The notes under the pieces: model-generated
The model's input: the letters and a program-made list of their open reading frames with translations, nothing else
Told to the model about the DNA's origin: nothing
Databases searched by the model: none
Made by a program: the position numbers and the translations under genes
Source of the DNA: a virus
Reading direction: 5' to 3' (one strand)
Length of the DNA stretch: 63,323 bases
IMG/VR virus record: IMGVR_UViG_3300035661_000064
Coordinates: 1 to 63,323 of that record
Part shown: positions 16,666 through 24,887 of the stretch, in pieces
Numbering within the stretch: the stretch's first letter is position 1
How the letters are laid out: each line of letters opens with the position of its first letter

Positions 16666-17250
16666 TCAATTGTTAGGAACAAACTCGTCTTTAATGATTC
16701 TGAGAATAAGTGTAAAGAAGTCTTCTTTCACAATATCAACATCTATCAACTTTGAAGTTGTAAACACCTCAGCAAATCTATCCCAAGGAGTTCCATCTAA
16801 TAAATTAGTAGACGCTCCTAAAACTGAGTTACTCTCTAATTGCATATAAAGAGTACTTGATTCTGCAAATGATACAATATCATCATAGAACGAACTGCAG
16901 ATTTTAGGTGTATTACTTAATACAACTGTAAGTGGATGAGGTTCAGAAACCACAATGATGTAGAACTCTTGAAAGTTTCTTACATCTGTTTCAGCATTAC
17001 TTGCATAATATAGATAGCCATTTTCAATAAGTACGTTTAATGCAAAATACTGATAATACAAATCATAGTCAGCTTTGCTTAAAGCATAAATAGCGTTTTC
17101 AATTGTCTTTGTTTTGTTTTCTACTTCAAAATTAATCCATGCAATAGGAGGAGCGTTAATTGTTTTATTGAAGATAGCGCTAAGAAGTTTACTTCTTGCA
17201 AAGCGAATAAACTCTTTAACTTTTTCAATGAAAGACATCTGATTTTCCAT
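16666..17250 (-). CDS. Unknown protein
   Basis: A 194-residue protein that begins with a basic helix (SFIEKVKEFIRFARSKLLSA) and continues as a mixed, acidic domain with NFQEFYIIVVSEPHPLTVVL. AAAGGTG supports the start at 17250. It has no recognisable motif. The 250-nt leader region upstream is full of stem-loops (see 17291-17490), so this gene may be controlled by that region. Confidence 0.55.
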   Translation of the reverse strand: MENQMSFIEKVKEFIRFARSKLLSAIFNKTINAPPIAWINFEVENKTKTIENAIYALSKADYDLYYQYFALNVLIENGYLYYASNAETDVRNFQEFYIIVVSEPHPLTVVLSNTPKICSSFYDDIVSFAESSTLYMQLESNSVLGASTNLLDGTPWDRFAEVFTTSKLIDVDIVKEDFFTLILRIIKDEFVPNN

Positions 17251-17290
17251 AAATATTACACCTTTAAGGGTTAGTTAACAAACAACAAAA

Positions 17291-17490
17291 AAGATAAGCT
17301 TGAAGCTTATCTTAGGGAATAAGAAACTGTAATAGTCTAGTGACTTAAACTATTACAGAAAGGCGCACCATTAATGTTTTGAGGACTTTCTATCCTATGG
17401 TGCTTTTGGAGTATAAACGTGCTTTTAAAAGAGCCATCTTTTGGATGACAAGACTCTTTTAAAAGCAGTTTAAGGATTCTTAAACTGCTT
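17291..17490. ncRNA. Run of five stem-loops in a non-coding gap
   Basis: This 250-nt gap holds no gene. It contains five hairpins in 200 nt: 17291-17313 (10 bp), 17327-17358 (10 bp, CTGTAATAGT/ACTATTACAG), 17365-17403 (7 bp, GCACCAT/ATGGTGC), 17421-17466 (13 bp, GCTTTTAAAAGAG/CTCTTTTAAAAGC) and 17463-17490 (12 bp, AAGCAGTTTAAG/CTTAAACTGCTT). The last two share AAGC at 17463-17466, so only one can form fully. On the minus strand the first hairpin is followed by TTTTTTG and is a good terminator for the 17504 gene. The others are unexplained; a structured small RNA or a switch ahead of the 16666 gene is possible. Confidence 0.5.
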
Positions 17491-17503
17491 CGTTGTTTAG
17501 GTT

Positions 17504-18172
17504 TTAGACTTCAAAACCCAGTGTGAAGATTCTGTCTTTTTGGATGAGAGAAAATACCCGTTTTTGTTCATCAATTGGGTTGATGTTCCATACGTGTTTG
17601 CGGTTTTGAACAACAAAAGAACTTTTGTAGTTTATGGCATCGCTGATGAAGCCACTTAAAGAGTCATCTAAGAAGATAGACTCAACGTAGAAGATACCTA
17701 AACTTGATTCAGTTTCTTTAACTTCAAAAATTCCATCTTTGTTACTTTCAGTAACTTCGAGGTATTCTTCATTGTCTTTGCGGAAGAGAAGATTATCTTT
17801 GTCTTTGTTGATAGCATACTTTTCGCCATTGATTGAAAAGTACAATTTAGAAGAGCTTGCATCACTTGCTTCTTCATCTACAGCAAAGCCATAGGTATTA
17901 TCTACTAAAGAATCACTACTTGACTCAATCAAGAAGGGCATAGCGCTAGTTACATTAAAAGCTCGATTAAGAATTTTCCATTCTTTCAGTGACAGATTGT
18001 AATCAGGGAAAGAACGCTTTCCTGTCTGAAGATCTTTGATTGAAAAGTCAATTCGTTCGTCAAAAGGCTTTTCATAGACGTTCTTCCGAACAATGTGGAA
18101 CAGTACGTCTTCAGAAACGTATTGTTGAAGATTCTGACCTTTGTTCATTTTGATTTCAAAGATGCGTGACAT
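17504..18172 (-). CDS. Unknown protein next to uvsX
   Basis: A 222-residue protein starting MSRIFEIKMNKGQNLQQYVS. It has a compact alpha/beta sequence with the striking middle stretch KLYFSINGEKYAINKDKDNL and LFRKDNEEYLEVTESNKDGI, suggesting a beta-rich domain. The family is not recognised. It has its own promoter motif and a GGAG site. Its codons use more G and C than the virion genes, as do those of other seemingly well-expressed genes here. Confidence 0.6.
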   Translation of the reverse strand: MSRIFEIKMNKGQNLQQYVSEDVLFHIVRKNVYEKPFDERIDFSIKDLQTGKRSFPDYNLSLKEWKILNRAFNVTSAMPFLIESSSDSLVDNTYGFAVDEEASDASSSKLYFSINGEKYAINKDKDNLLFRKDNEEYLEVTESNKDGIFEVKETESSLGIFYVESIFLDDSLSGFISDAINYKSSFVVQNRKHVWNINPIDEQKRVFSLIQKDRIFTLGFEV

Positions 18173-18208
18173 ATACTTACTCCATAGATTAGTTGATTAA
18201 GGCATAGA

Positions 18209-18223
18209 AATAATATATGTTTG
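18209..18223 (-). promoter_or_regulatory. Phage promoter motif for 17504-18172 gene
   Basis: Minus strand reads TCAAACATATATTATTT, an exact consensus match, about 37 nt upstream of the start. Confidence 0.65.
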
Positions 18224-18277
18224 AAATATCAGTCAACAAACTGATAGGCACTATTTATGCCTATCAGTTTTGAGATG

Positions 18278-19522
18278 TTAGCCTTCTTCTTCGTCTACTG
18301 TATCAATGCCGCTCAATTCATCGGCTTTTAAATGAGGTAAGTATTCAATTAGACAGTTTTCTAAAGCTGTATAGAAGGCTGTTTGAAATGCTTGATCAGT
18401 TTCAAGAAGCTTTGGAATAGACGCTTTATAGAACTTAGGAGTATAACCGTCTATAGAGTACCATGCACCTGTCAATTTGATAAAGCCTTGTTGAATCAAG
18501 AATTCTAATTGAGAAGACACATCATCCCATACACCACCGTTGGTTCGATCAAATAGCATTTTGAATCGTAAACCCGTTTGGAACGTTCTCGCTTTAATAA
18601 TCTCAATTTCGCATAGAGTTGCATTAAGATTATCTTTGGCTTCAGACATAGTTTTAACTGGATGAATTCGAACATACCAGTCAGCATAGTATCTCCAACC
18701 ACTGCCACCAGACACACTTTCTTCAGGTTTAAGACCGGGAATAGGATTACGAGGTAAAGCAGTAATTCCAGTATTGATGTTAATAGTGATGTGGTTTATA
18801 CCAAATACAATGATATTAGCTGAAATGAGTTTGTCAAGAACGTTTTTGATGATCTTATTGCTGTAAATAGCATTTTGAGCACCTTCCATGTTACTGCCTA
18901 AATCAGCACTTTCAGACATCTTCTCTTTAGTTAAAGATGCAATAGAGTCAATGATCACTACAGTAGGCTGCATTACTGTAACCTTTTCACCATTGAAATC
19001 AACTTCAATTTGAAAACGATCAAGATTGTTCATTTTCATTTCATAGATTGAGTTAATCATCTTTAACAGAGATTCAAGATTAGTATTCTTGTTAACGTGT
19101 ATGATACGTTTATCGTTAGAGATTCCTGTAATCTGAGTTAAACGATTACGACGTTGTGCCTTTTCACCATCAAAATAATACATCTGACCAAGTGGGTAAG
19201 CTTTAATGATTCCAGCACCCACTTGAACAGCAAAAGTGGTCTTACCAATACCCGTAGCACCAATGATTTGGCACATACGTCCAGTGGGAAACCCGAAGTT
19301 TATCGTTTTTGACTTAGGATCATAGAATCCTGAGTTGTGGACATCTGCTAAAAGCATACCACTTTCGAAAAGAGCAAAGTTGTCATGAGTTGCAATAGCT
19401 CCGATCTCGTATAGACCATCAACTATTGAATTCAAAAAGTCTGAGTCTGAAAGAGAGCTTGCATCAAAGCTTCCATCTTCTTTAGCTTTCTTAGTAGGTT
19501 TCTTTAAAGGTGCTTTTGCCAT
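18278..19522 (-). CDS. uvsX: UvsX/RecA-like recombinase
   Basis: Forms filaments on single-stranded DNA and drives strand exchange for recombination-dependent replication and repair. The 414-residue protein has a RecA core: Walker A variant IGATGIGKTTFAVQ (about 87-100), YYFDGEKAQRR, Walker B VVIIDSIASL, NAIYSNKIIKNVL and the loop region around VSGGSGWRYYADW. This is the layout of T4 UvsX. The acidic tail (SGIDTVDEEEG) fits a regulatory C-terminus. The leader shares an unusual sequence (CCTAAGGATA...CTTATC before the ATG) with the antirepressor-like gene upstream; the AAGGA site lies 12 nt from the start, farther than usual. Confidence 0.9.
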   Translation of the reverse strand: MAKAPLKKPTKKAKEDGSFDASSLSDSDFLNSIVDGLYEIGAIATHDNFALFESGMLLADVHNSGFYDPKSKTINFGFPTGRMCQIIGATGIGKTTFAVQVGAGIIKAYPLGQMYYFDGEKAQRRNRLTQITGISNDKRIIHVNKNTNLESLLKMINSIYEMKMNNLDRFQIEVDFNGEKVTVMQPTVVIIDSIASLTKEKMSESADLGSNMEGAQNAIYSNKIIKNVLDKLISANIIVFGINHITININTGITALPRNPIPGLKPEESVSGGSGWRYYADWYVRIHPVKTMSEAKDNLNATLCEIEIIKARTFQTGLRFKMLFDRTNGGVWDDVSSQLEFLIQQGFIKLTGAWYSIDGYTPKFYKASIPKLLETDQAFQTAFYTALENCLIEYLPHLKADELSGIDTVDEEEG

Positions 19523-19570
19523 GATAAGTGTGTATCCTTAGGGTTAGTTTGAAAGGGAAAGTTGTCAAAA

Positions 19571-19624
19571 AGGGGTTTTCCCCCGTTTGGGGGAAAATCC
19601 TAAAGTCTTGATTTTCAACAAAAC
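19571..19624. repeat. Hairpin-bearing direct repeat, intergenic copy
   Basis: A 54-nt segment (starting AGGGGTTTTCCCCCGTTTGG) that is nearly identical to 20207-20261 inside the antirepressor-like gene. It contains the stem TTTTCCCCC-GTTT-GGGGGAAAA. On the minus strand it is followed by a T-run and serves well as the terminator of the 19633-20400 gene. Its shared flank (CTAAAGTCTTGATTTTCAAC) shows it derives from a gene copy, not from a simple terminator. Confidence 0.85.
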
Positions 19625-19632
19625 TAAGCTAG

Positions 19633-20400
19633 TTATTCAAAATAAGCAATTGGAATGTTTAGAGTCATACCGGGAAGAGCTATATGGCGACATAGGAAGG
19701 TTTTACCACTTCGACTTAAGCTTTCTTTGATTAAGTCTTTTTCAAATTGCTCACGTATTGAAACAAGATCTTCACTATTGAAAACTTCTCGAACAATTTC
19801 ACCATATTGAAACAACAACATCTCGCATTTGTAGTAAGTTAGAACTAAAGTAACTCGATCAATAGAACCTAGCTCAGGAAAATAATTAGAGCGAATCTTC
19901 TTTCGTGATAAGTATTGTCCTGATTCAAATTCTGTTACATTGATATGCTTAGGAAAGTGAACATGGTTTTCAATAAACTCTTTGTTTGAATGCTGTTCTA
20001 AACGAAGTGCTTCAGCTTCGTCTTCTCTTTCAGCTAAATAACGAAACAAGTCTCCTTTAGACATTGATTCTAAGAAAGTCTTAAGTTGTTCCATGCAATC
20101 AATAAAGAAAAGTCTTGTTTCCTTTCCTTTAGGAGATTTAGAAACCATAGCTGATTGCATTGCCATGCTCAATGTCATGCAATAGTTTTTAGAGGGACGA
20201 CCATTAAGGGGTTTTCCCCCGTTTGGGGGAATATACCTAAAGTCTTGATTTTCAACAAAACCATATGACTCTACTAAATCTTGAAACCAAGTTGGATGGT
20301 CACGACCAATTTCTAACCATTCATGCAATAGTCTAGAATCTACTGGAAAAGATGTTTTGATGTTGATTGATAGAAAGTCACTTACAGTTTTTACTGTCAT
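19633..20400 (-). CDS. AntA/AntB-type antirepressor-like protein
   Basis: The 255-residue product starting MTVKTVSDFL carries the Ant domain signature: FPVDSRLLHEWLEIGRDHPTW, FQDLVESYGFVENQDFRYIP, NGRPSKNYCMTLSMAMQSAM and ETRLFFIDCMEQL. In temperate phages such proteins release repressors; in large lytic phages the domain is a common DNA-binding module of unknown target. The C-terminal 130 residues are a charged helix then a novel domain. The start at 20400 is set by an AAGGAT site; the longer frame to 20472 has none. The codons for PPNGGKPLNG fall in the hairpin-bearing repeat described at 20207-20261, giving a terminator-like structure inside the gene. Confidence 0.7.
   Translation of the reverse strand: MTVKTVSDFLSINIKTSFPVDSRLLHEWLEIGRDHPTWFQDLVESYGFVENQDFRYIPPNGGKPLNGRPSKNYCMTLSMAMQSAMVSKSPKGKETRLFFIDCMEQLKTFLESMSKGDLFRYLAEREDEAEALRLEQHSNKEFIENHVHFPKHINVTEFESGQYLSRKKIRSNYFPELGSIDRVTLVLTYYKCEMLLFQYGEIVREVFNSEDLVSIREQFEKDLIKESLSRSGKTFLCRHIALPGMTLNIPIAYFE
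20207..20261. repeat. Hairpin-bearing direct repeat, copy inside antirepressor-like gene
   Basis: 55-nt partner of 19571-19624, about 640 nt away in direct orientation. The C5/G5 stem is retained and is translated as IPPNGGKP. Confidence 0.85.
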
Positions 20401-20474
20401 GATAAGTATATCCTTAGGGTTAACGAAATGAAACGAAACGAAATGAAACACATTGAAAGTTATGTATCTCATGT

Positions 20475-20490
20475 AATCAATATATGTTCA
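20475..20490 (-). promoter_or_regulatory. Phage promoter motif for antirepressor-like gene
   Basis: Minus strand reads TGAACATATATTGATT, a close variant of the shared motif, about 75 nt upstream of the start at 20400. The leader in between holds a GAAAC/GAAAT short tandem repeat (20427-20452). Confidence 0.55.
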
Positions 20491-20550
20491 AAGATTGCTT
20501 TGTTATCCTCGATCATGAAAATGTTACAAACTGAATTTGAACGGAAAACT

Positions 20551-20565
20551 AAGCATATATTAATA
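20551..20565 (+). promoter_or_regulatory. Phage promoter motif for 20602-21384 gene
   Basis: AAGCATATATTAATA, about 37 nt upstream of the start. Confidence 0.6.
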
Positions 20566-20601
20566 TCCTAGATCAATCGTTAATGGAGTCAAACAATTAT
20601 C

Positions 20602-21384
20602 ATGCACAAATCATCAATTGCGTATAAGCATCTTTACTTGAAAGAAGGTTTAGTGATTGGAAGATTGCTAGAATATGATGGTAAAGAAGCAGGATGGAAT
20701 CTAATCAAATCAAATAACTTAGTCCATCCAGTTCTCATAAACTATCTAAGTACCTTAACTAAACATCAAAGAACTATTGAAATAGGACGCTATAGAAAGA
20801 TTGACAAAGAGTTCTCTAAGCTCTTTTCAGATGCTATGCGTGAAACAGTTGCATCCTTTATTCATTCCAATAGAATAGAAGATGACGAAATTGTTTCAAT
20901 CCGAAATGATAGTGTTACGTTCAAGTACAAAACTACTCTAGTTGAAACTACTGTAAATGGAGTTGAATTTAGAATCAAAGGAAGCTTTTCATCATACGTT
21001 CGAATAGGAAAGATAGACGCATACTTCAATTCAAGTAAAAATGAACTACTAGTCAAAGGTATAACTGATTTTGTTTCAAACTACCCAGAGCTAGCTAACT
21101 TGTTAAAGCGAGTAATGTTCCTCCTAGAGAAGAAAGACTTTATTAACTCTTTCAGAGAAATCTCTAAGTTCTCTAACAAGTATAGAAGCTATGAAGCAGA
21201 TATTTCTTCTTACAGAAAGCTTCTAGGAAGATGTATGTATACTTATAAGAGTCCTATTACATTAGCTTCTGACAAAATGGAATCTATTGACTTCTTAGGA
21301 GACAATATTGAAGAACTTGACATATCTTACAACTATTTCTTCTTTGTACTTCCTTTGTATAGAATGATCTTTGAACTTATTTAA
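20602..21384 (+). CDS. Unknown protein
   Basis: A 260-residue basic protein starting MHKSSIAYKHLYLKEGLVIG. It is mixed alpha/beta with several aromatic-rich strands near its end (ISYNYFFFVLPLYRMIF). No motif is recognised. It is a single-gene unit with its own promoter and a weak hairpin after it. It lies between the antirepressor-like gene and the reverse-transcriptase-like gene, but nothing in the sequence ties it to either. Confidence 0.6.
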   Translation: MHKSSIAYKHLYLKEGLVIGRLLEYDGKEAGWNLIKSNNLVHPVLINYLSTLTKHQRTIEIGRYRKIDKEFSKLFSDAMRETVASFIHSNRIEDDEIVSIRNDSVTFKYKTTLVETTVNGVEFRIKGSFSSYVRIGKIDAYFNSSKNELLVKGITDFVSNYPELANLLKRVMFLLEKKDFINSFREISKFSNKYRSYEADISSYRKLLGRCMYTYKSPITLASDKMESIDFLGDNIEELDISYNYFFFVLPLYRMIFELI

Positions 21385-21426
21385 TGCAAAACTTATTGAA
21401 CTTAATAGAATCAAAACTCGTTGATT

Positions 21427-21921
21427 CTATTTTTTTCCTAAGTTAAAAGAAGAAATAGCCTCAACAACCTTAAGTGTAATGATATTGGTTACAGCATCAT
21501 CAATTTCATTTGCATCAAAGTAAACAGTAAGTAAACCATAATAGTATACTGGAGAAAGACGTTTAACTGTTTGATTGAATATATTGGTTATAGCTACTTC
21601 AGCATCAGTAGTAGGAATCTTATACGATGGAGAAGTAACTTTGAATGGAGTATGATTTGATATGAAGTTAGAAATACTAAGATCGATCATTTCATTTAAG
21701 AATAAGATGTCTCTTTCATAATTGAAGCCTAACCGATTAATAAAATCCATAGCAGTCTGATAGTATTCCTCTCTTTGTTTCTCTTGAACTTTGACTATAA
21801 TCTCATTATAAGCTATTTGGTTATCTATAAACTCTCTTTCTTCACTTAACGAATTTCTAACTATTTCGTTCAATAAAGATTGATGCTTTTCATTAACTGA
21901 AACTTTGTAAGCTTTAAGCAT
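21427..21921 (-). CDS. Unknown protein
   Basis: A 164-residue, helix-rich protein starting MLKAYKVSVNEKHQSLLNEI. Heptad-like charged helices (EEREFIDNQIAYNEIIVKVQ) dominate the first half. No catalytic or membrane motif is visible. It is convergent with 20602-21384 and divergent from the reverse-transcriptase-like gene; its 5' end is about 170 nt from that gene's start, in a gap that holds the plus-strand promoter and no obvious gene. Confidence 0.55.
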   Translation of the reverse strand: MLKAYKVSVNEKHQSLLNEIVRNSLSEEREFIDNQIAYNEIIVKVQEKQREEYYQTAMDFINRLGFNYERDILFLNEMIDLSISNFISNHTPFKVTSPSYKIPTTDAEVAITNIFNQTVKRLSPVYYYGLLTVYFDANEIDDAVTNIITLKVVEAISSFNLGKK

Positions 21922-22046
21922 GGTTTTTGTACTCTTTAAAGTTGAATTGAAATTTCTCTTTCATTGAAATGTTATTTCCAGTTAAACCAATTTTCAGAAT
22001 TTTGATTTCCGCATTAACATTTTAATGAAAGTGAAGACAGTGATTT

Positions 22047-22062
22047 GAAGTATATATTAGTT
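22047..22062 (+). promoter_or_regulatory. Phage promoter motif for reverse-transcriptase-like gene
   Basis: GAAGTATATATTAGTT, a variant of the shared motif, 33 nt upstream of the ATG at 22095. The preceding sequence (21950-22030) has inverted TTTCATTGAAA-like pieces. Confidence 0.6.
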
Positions 22063-22094
22063 CTATGCCTTAAATTAACTTATAGGAGTATCAT

Positions 22095-24788
22095 ATGTCA
22101 GCAATAGAAGATTACACTAACACTAAAACTAGAATGGTCTTAGACTCTTTAGCAGATATCAATTATGATGAAGAAATTCAATTAGACTTATCTGAAATCA
22201 CTAATCGATTCAATTCAAGAAAAATCATTACTTCTCAAAACTTCTCTTATGCAACTTCAATCTATGCAGCTATTTTAAGATCTCAAGAGATTAAACAGTT
22301 AATCATGAGAACAATCTTTAAAGATGCTAGACAGATTCAGTATAACTTCTTTCAACCTACAGACGATAAAGACTCTGTTTTCTTTCAAGTGAATGATTAC
22401 TTAATCAAATCAATCTTTGTTGAAATTGATATTCAACTAGTAGCTTTACTCTTAAAGAGCTTTAACCAAGAGAAAAAAGAACTTGAAGAAAATTCTGTAA
22501 TGGATAAACGTAGGAAGAAAAAGTTCTTAAACAAGATCACTCTTCAGATTGATATGTTTACTCATCACTTGTCTTTGTTAGAACGTTACCTTGTTTCAAA
22601 TTGTTATTCCACTTCAAATTACTATCTTCCTACATTGTACTTAACTAGGTTTAAGTACAATGTTTTATCAGAATCGTTTCCAGTTTTAAAAGTTCCTAAA
22701 AACTCTGACTCTAAAAGTGTCAATGAAATTAAATACCGTGAGTTTCGAATCAAGCCATTAAGAAACTTAATTGGTCAAGCAGTAGCAGTTTTCTTTGTAG
22801 AATCTTACAAACTGTTAGAAGGAATCTTTAAATCATCACCTTTAATCAGTAAGAAAGAGATTCATTCTGCGTTAGTAGTATCGCTCATTCCTAAATTCTT
22901 CTCTACTAAGTCTGTACGTCACTCACTAGTAGCTAACTTCAGTAATCCAGTCTTTCAAACTTATTTAGACAAGTATCAATCAGCAGACCCTGACATAATT
23001 GACAAGACAAATTACTTCACTTTGTTTATGAACAATACGCTAAATAAAGATGAAGATGCATTTAAAACTGATGTTTATGGAAGTCGAATGTTTATTGACT
23101 TCGATCTGTTGTTAAAGCGTACTATTGGAACTAAGCGTGACAATCAGGTATCGATTTCTAGCTATGTTCATGAGTATTCTAAGTTTACTTCAGTGATTGA
23201 AACCAATCAAGAGGAATATCCTTTCTCTGTAAAAGTCGATATTGAAAAGTTCTTTGCTTCAACTACTATCAAACATGTTATCTTAGCAATAACTGAAACG
23301 CTTTCAATCTCAACAAGTAACATTGACAAAGCAATGACAGTTAACTTACTAGCTGATTCGTTTGATTTTGAATACTTAAATGAATCTGGTAAGACTAAAA
23401 CTAACTGCAACTTAACAATTATGAGCCATCTTGAACATATCATGGCTAGATGGATAGGTGAGTTTTTAACTAAACAAATTAAAGCAAAGTTTGTTGAAAA
23501 CAATTTAGATGTTCAACTTAATCTTTACGTAGATGATTTCATTATACAAGCTAAAGATATAGCATCTCTGTCTGTTTCTAAAGAAATAGTAGAAAACACG
23601 ATTACCAACTTTGGTTATAAAGTCAGTTCTAAAACGTTAAAAGCAAACAAATCTCTTGTATATCTTCCTAATTTAGCAGACTATGTAGACTTTACTTCTA
23701 GTTATTTAGTAGAAACTGATTTTGAAATCAGTGAAAACACTCTTCGTTACTACGACTTAACTCCTGATACAAACCACACTGGAGAAGGACAAACCGATGA
23801 AGACAGAAGAACAGACTGTGCTGAAATACATGACGCTAAAAACATTTTAGATCTTAAATCCTTCTGCATAGCTTTTTACAAAGACATTGAAACTGTTTTA
23901 GCTGATCCGTTCAGCAATTCTACGCGACTAAGCTATTTTCAAATGGTGAAGCAAATGATTAGTTCGGATACAAAGCTTAGTAAAACATTTGCTCTAATTC
24001 TCAGTGAACAATCAACCTTACCAGATGCTGGTGCTCCATACTTAGGAAGCGACTCCGAATTCATAAATCGAACTGTCAGAGATCGTTGTACATCCCGAAC
24101 AGAACTGTTTATAAGCTTAAATCGCACTAAAAATCATAAACTGAACGAGCATCTTGAACACATAATGGATGCAATTCCTTTCATAACTAATTCAACAAAT
24201 TACTCATTGATCGTTCTGAAAAATCTATCGCTTCGTTTGTTCATGTACTTAAAGGAAATTGAGTACTATGTTATGTTTAGTCTTACTGACAGAGACTACA
24301 TTGAAAACTTAATCGATTCATCAGCATTCGAAATTGACAGCTTTGTAACAGAGTATCTGAACCAAGCAAACAATTCTACTTTAAATCTAACAAACATTGA
24401 GCTTGAATTGTTTAATGAAGTTAATGTTCTCAAGCTTTATCAATATTTGACTTTAAACACTACAAGAGGTTCTATGCGTTATAAAAGTATGATGTTTAAG
24501 CTTCTTTTAGTTCTTACAATCTTGTTTCCTCAAAAAGTAAAGTGGAATGTTTACTTGCTAAAGAAGCTTACTGACAACAGTGAACTACTGAATCGTTACT
24601 ACCCTGTACCAGTTAAAGAAGATATTTCATTGTTACAACGCGAAATGCTTTACTTCAATAAACGCTTTAACAATGAATACTACTTTCATGAATTGCAAAC
24701 AGGACGTTATGTATCTTACAGTTTAGCAAATTCTCAGTTAAACAGCTTGTTAAAAAATGAATTTGATTTTGGAATGAAAACCTCCTAA
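22095..24788 (+). CDS. Reverse-transcriptase-like protein (Abi/UG-type)
   Basis: An 897-residue protein with the palm motifs of reverse transcriptases. Motif A is FSVKVDIEKFFASTTIKHVI (Asp 382). Motif C is LNLYVDDFIIQAKD with the catalytic Asp pair at 480-481. Motif D follows at the usual distance: NTITNFGYKVSSKTLKANKS (501-520), ending in the expected Lys. Motif B is degenerate (NCNLTIMSHLEHIMARWIGE, 437-456) and lacks the PQG of group II, retron and diversity-generating enzymes, which points to the Abi/UG assemblage. An N-terminal region of about 330 residues and a helical C-terminal region of about 370 flank the palm; the latter layout recalls AbiA/AbiK-type proteins. A clean AGGAG site and private promoter make it an independent unit. 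Function in the phage is unknown; superinfection exclusion is one idea. Polymerase activity is not proven. Confidence 0.72.
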   Translation: MSAIEDYTNTKTRMVLDSLADINYDEEIQLDLSEITNRFNSRKIITSQNFSYATSIYAAILRSQEIKQLIMRTIFKDARQIQYNFFQPTDDKDSVFFQVNDYLIKSIFVEIDIQLVALLLKSFNQEKKELEENSVMDKRRKKKFLNKITLQIDMFTHHLSLLERYLVSNCYSTSNYYLPTLYLTRFKYNVLSESFPVLKVPKNSDSKSVNEIKYREFRIKPLRNLIGQAVAVFFVESYKLLEGIFKSSPLISKKEIHSALVVSLIPKFFSTKSVRHSLVANFSNPVFQTYLDKYQSADPDIIDKTNYFTLFMNNTLNKDEDAFKTDVYGSRMFIDFDLLLKRTIGTKRDNQVSISSYVHEYSKFTSVIETNQEEYPFSVKVDIEKFFASTTIKHVILAITETLSISTSNIDKAMTVNLLADSFDFEYLNESGKTKTNCNLTIMSHLEHIMARWIGEFLTKQIKAKFVENNLDVQLNLYVDDFIIQAKDIASLSVSKEIVENTITNFGYKVSSKTLKANKSLVYLPNLADYVDFTSSYLVETDFEISENTLRYYDLTPDTNHTGEGQTDEDRRTDCAEIHDAKNILDLKSFCIAFYKDIETVLADPFSNSTRLSYFQMVKQMISSDTKLSKTFALILSEQSTLPDAGAPYLGSDSEFINRTVRDRCTSRTELFISLNRTKNHKLNEHLEHIMDAIPFITNSTNYSLIVLKNLSLRLFMYLKEIEYYVMFSLTDRDYIENLIDSSAFEIDSFVTEYLNQANNSTLNLTNIELELFNEVNVLKLYQYLTLNTTRGSMRYKSMMFKLLLVLTILFPQKVKWNVYLLKKLTDNSELLNRYYPVPVKEDISLLQREMLYFNKRFNNEYYFHELQTGRYVSYSLANSQLNSLLKNEFDFGMKTS

Positions 24789-24806
24789 TCCGGTTTAACT
24801 GAAAAG

Positions 24807-24842
24807 GGAAAGACTCGTTTGAGTCTTTCCTTCTTTCTTTTT
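24807..24842 (+). terminator. Terminator after reverse-transcriptase-like gene
   Basis: GGAAAGACTC-GTTT-GAGTCTTTCC followed by TTCTTTCTTTTTT. Confidence 0.85.
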
Positions 24843-24887
24843 TAACACCAAATTGATCTAACTTCAAACTTTTTAAGGCAGAATATC

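Noticed and set aside
22095-24788. Diversity-generating retroelement
   Set aside because: The polymerase motif B lacks the expected signature, the protein is more than twice the usual length, and no template/variable repeat pair was seen near the fibre genes.
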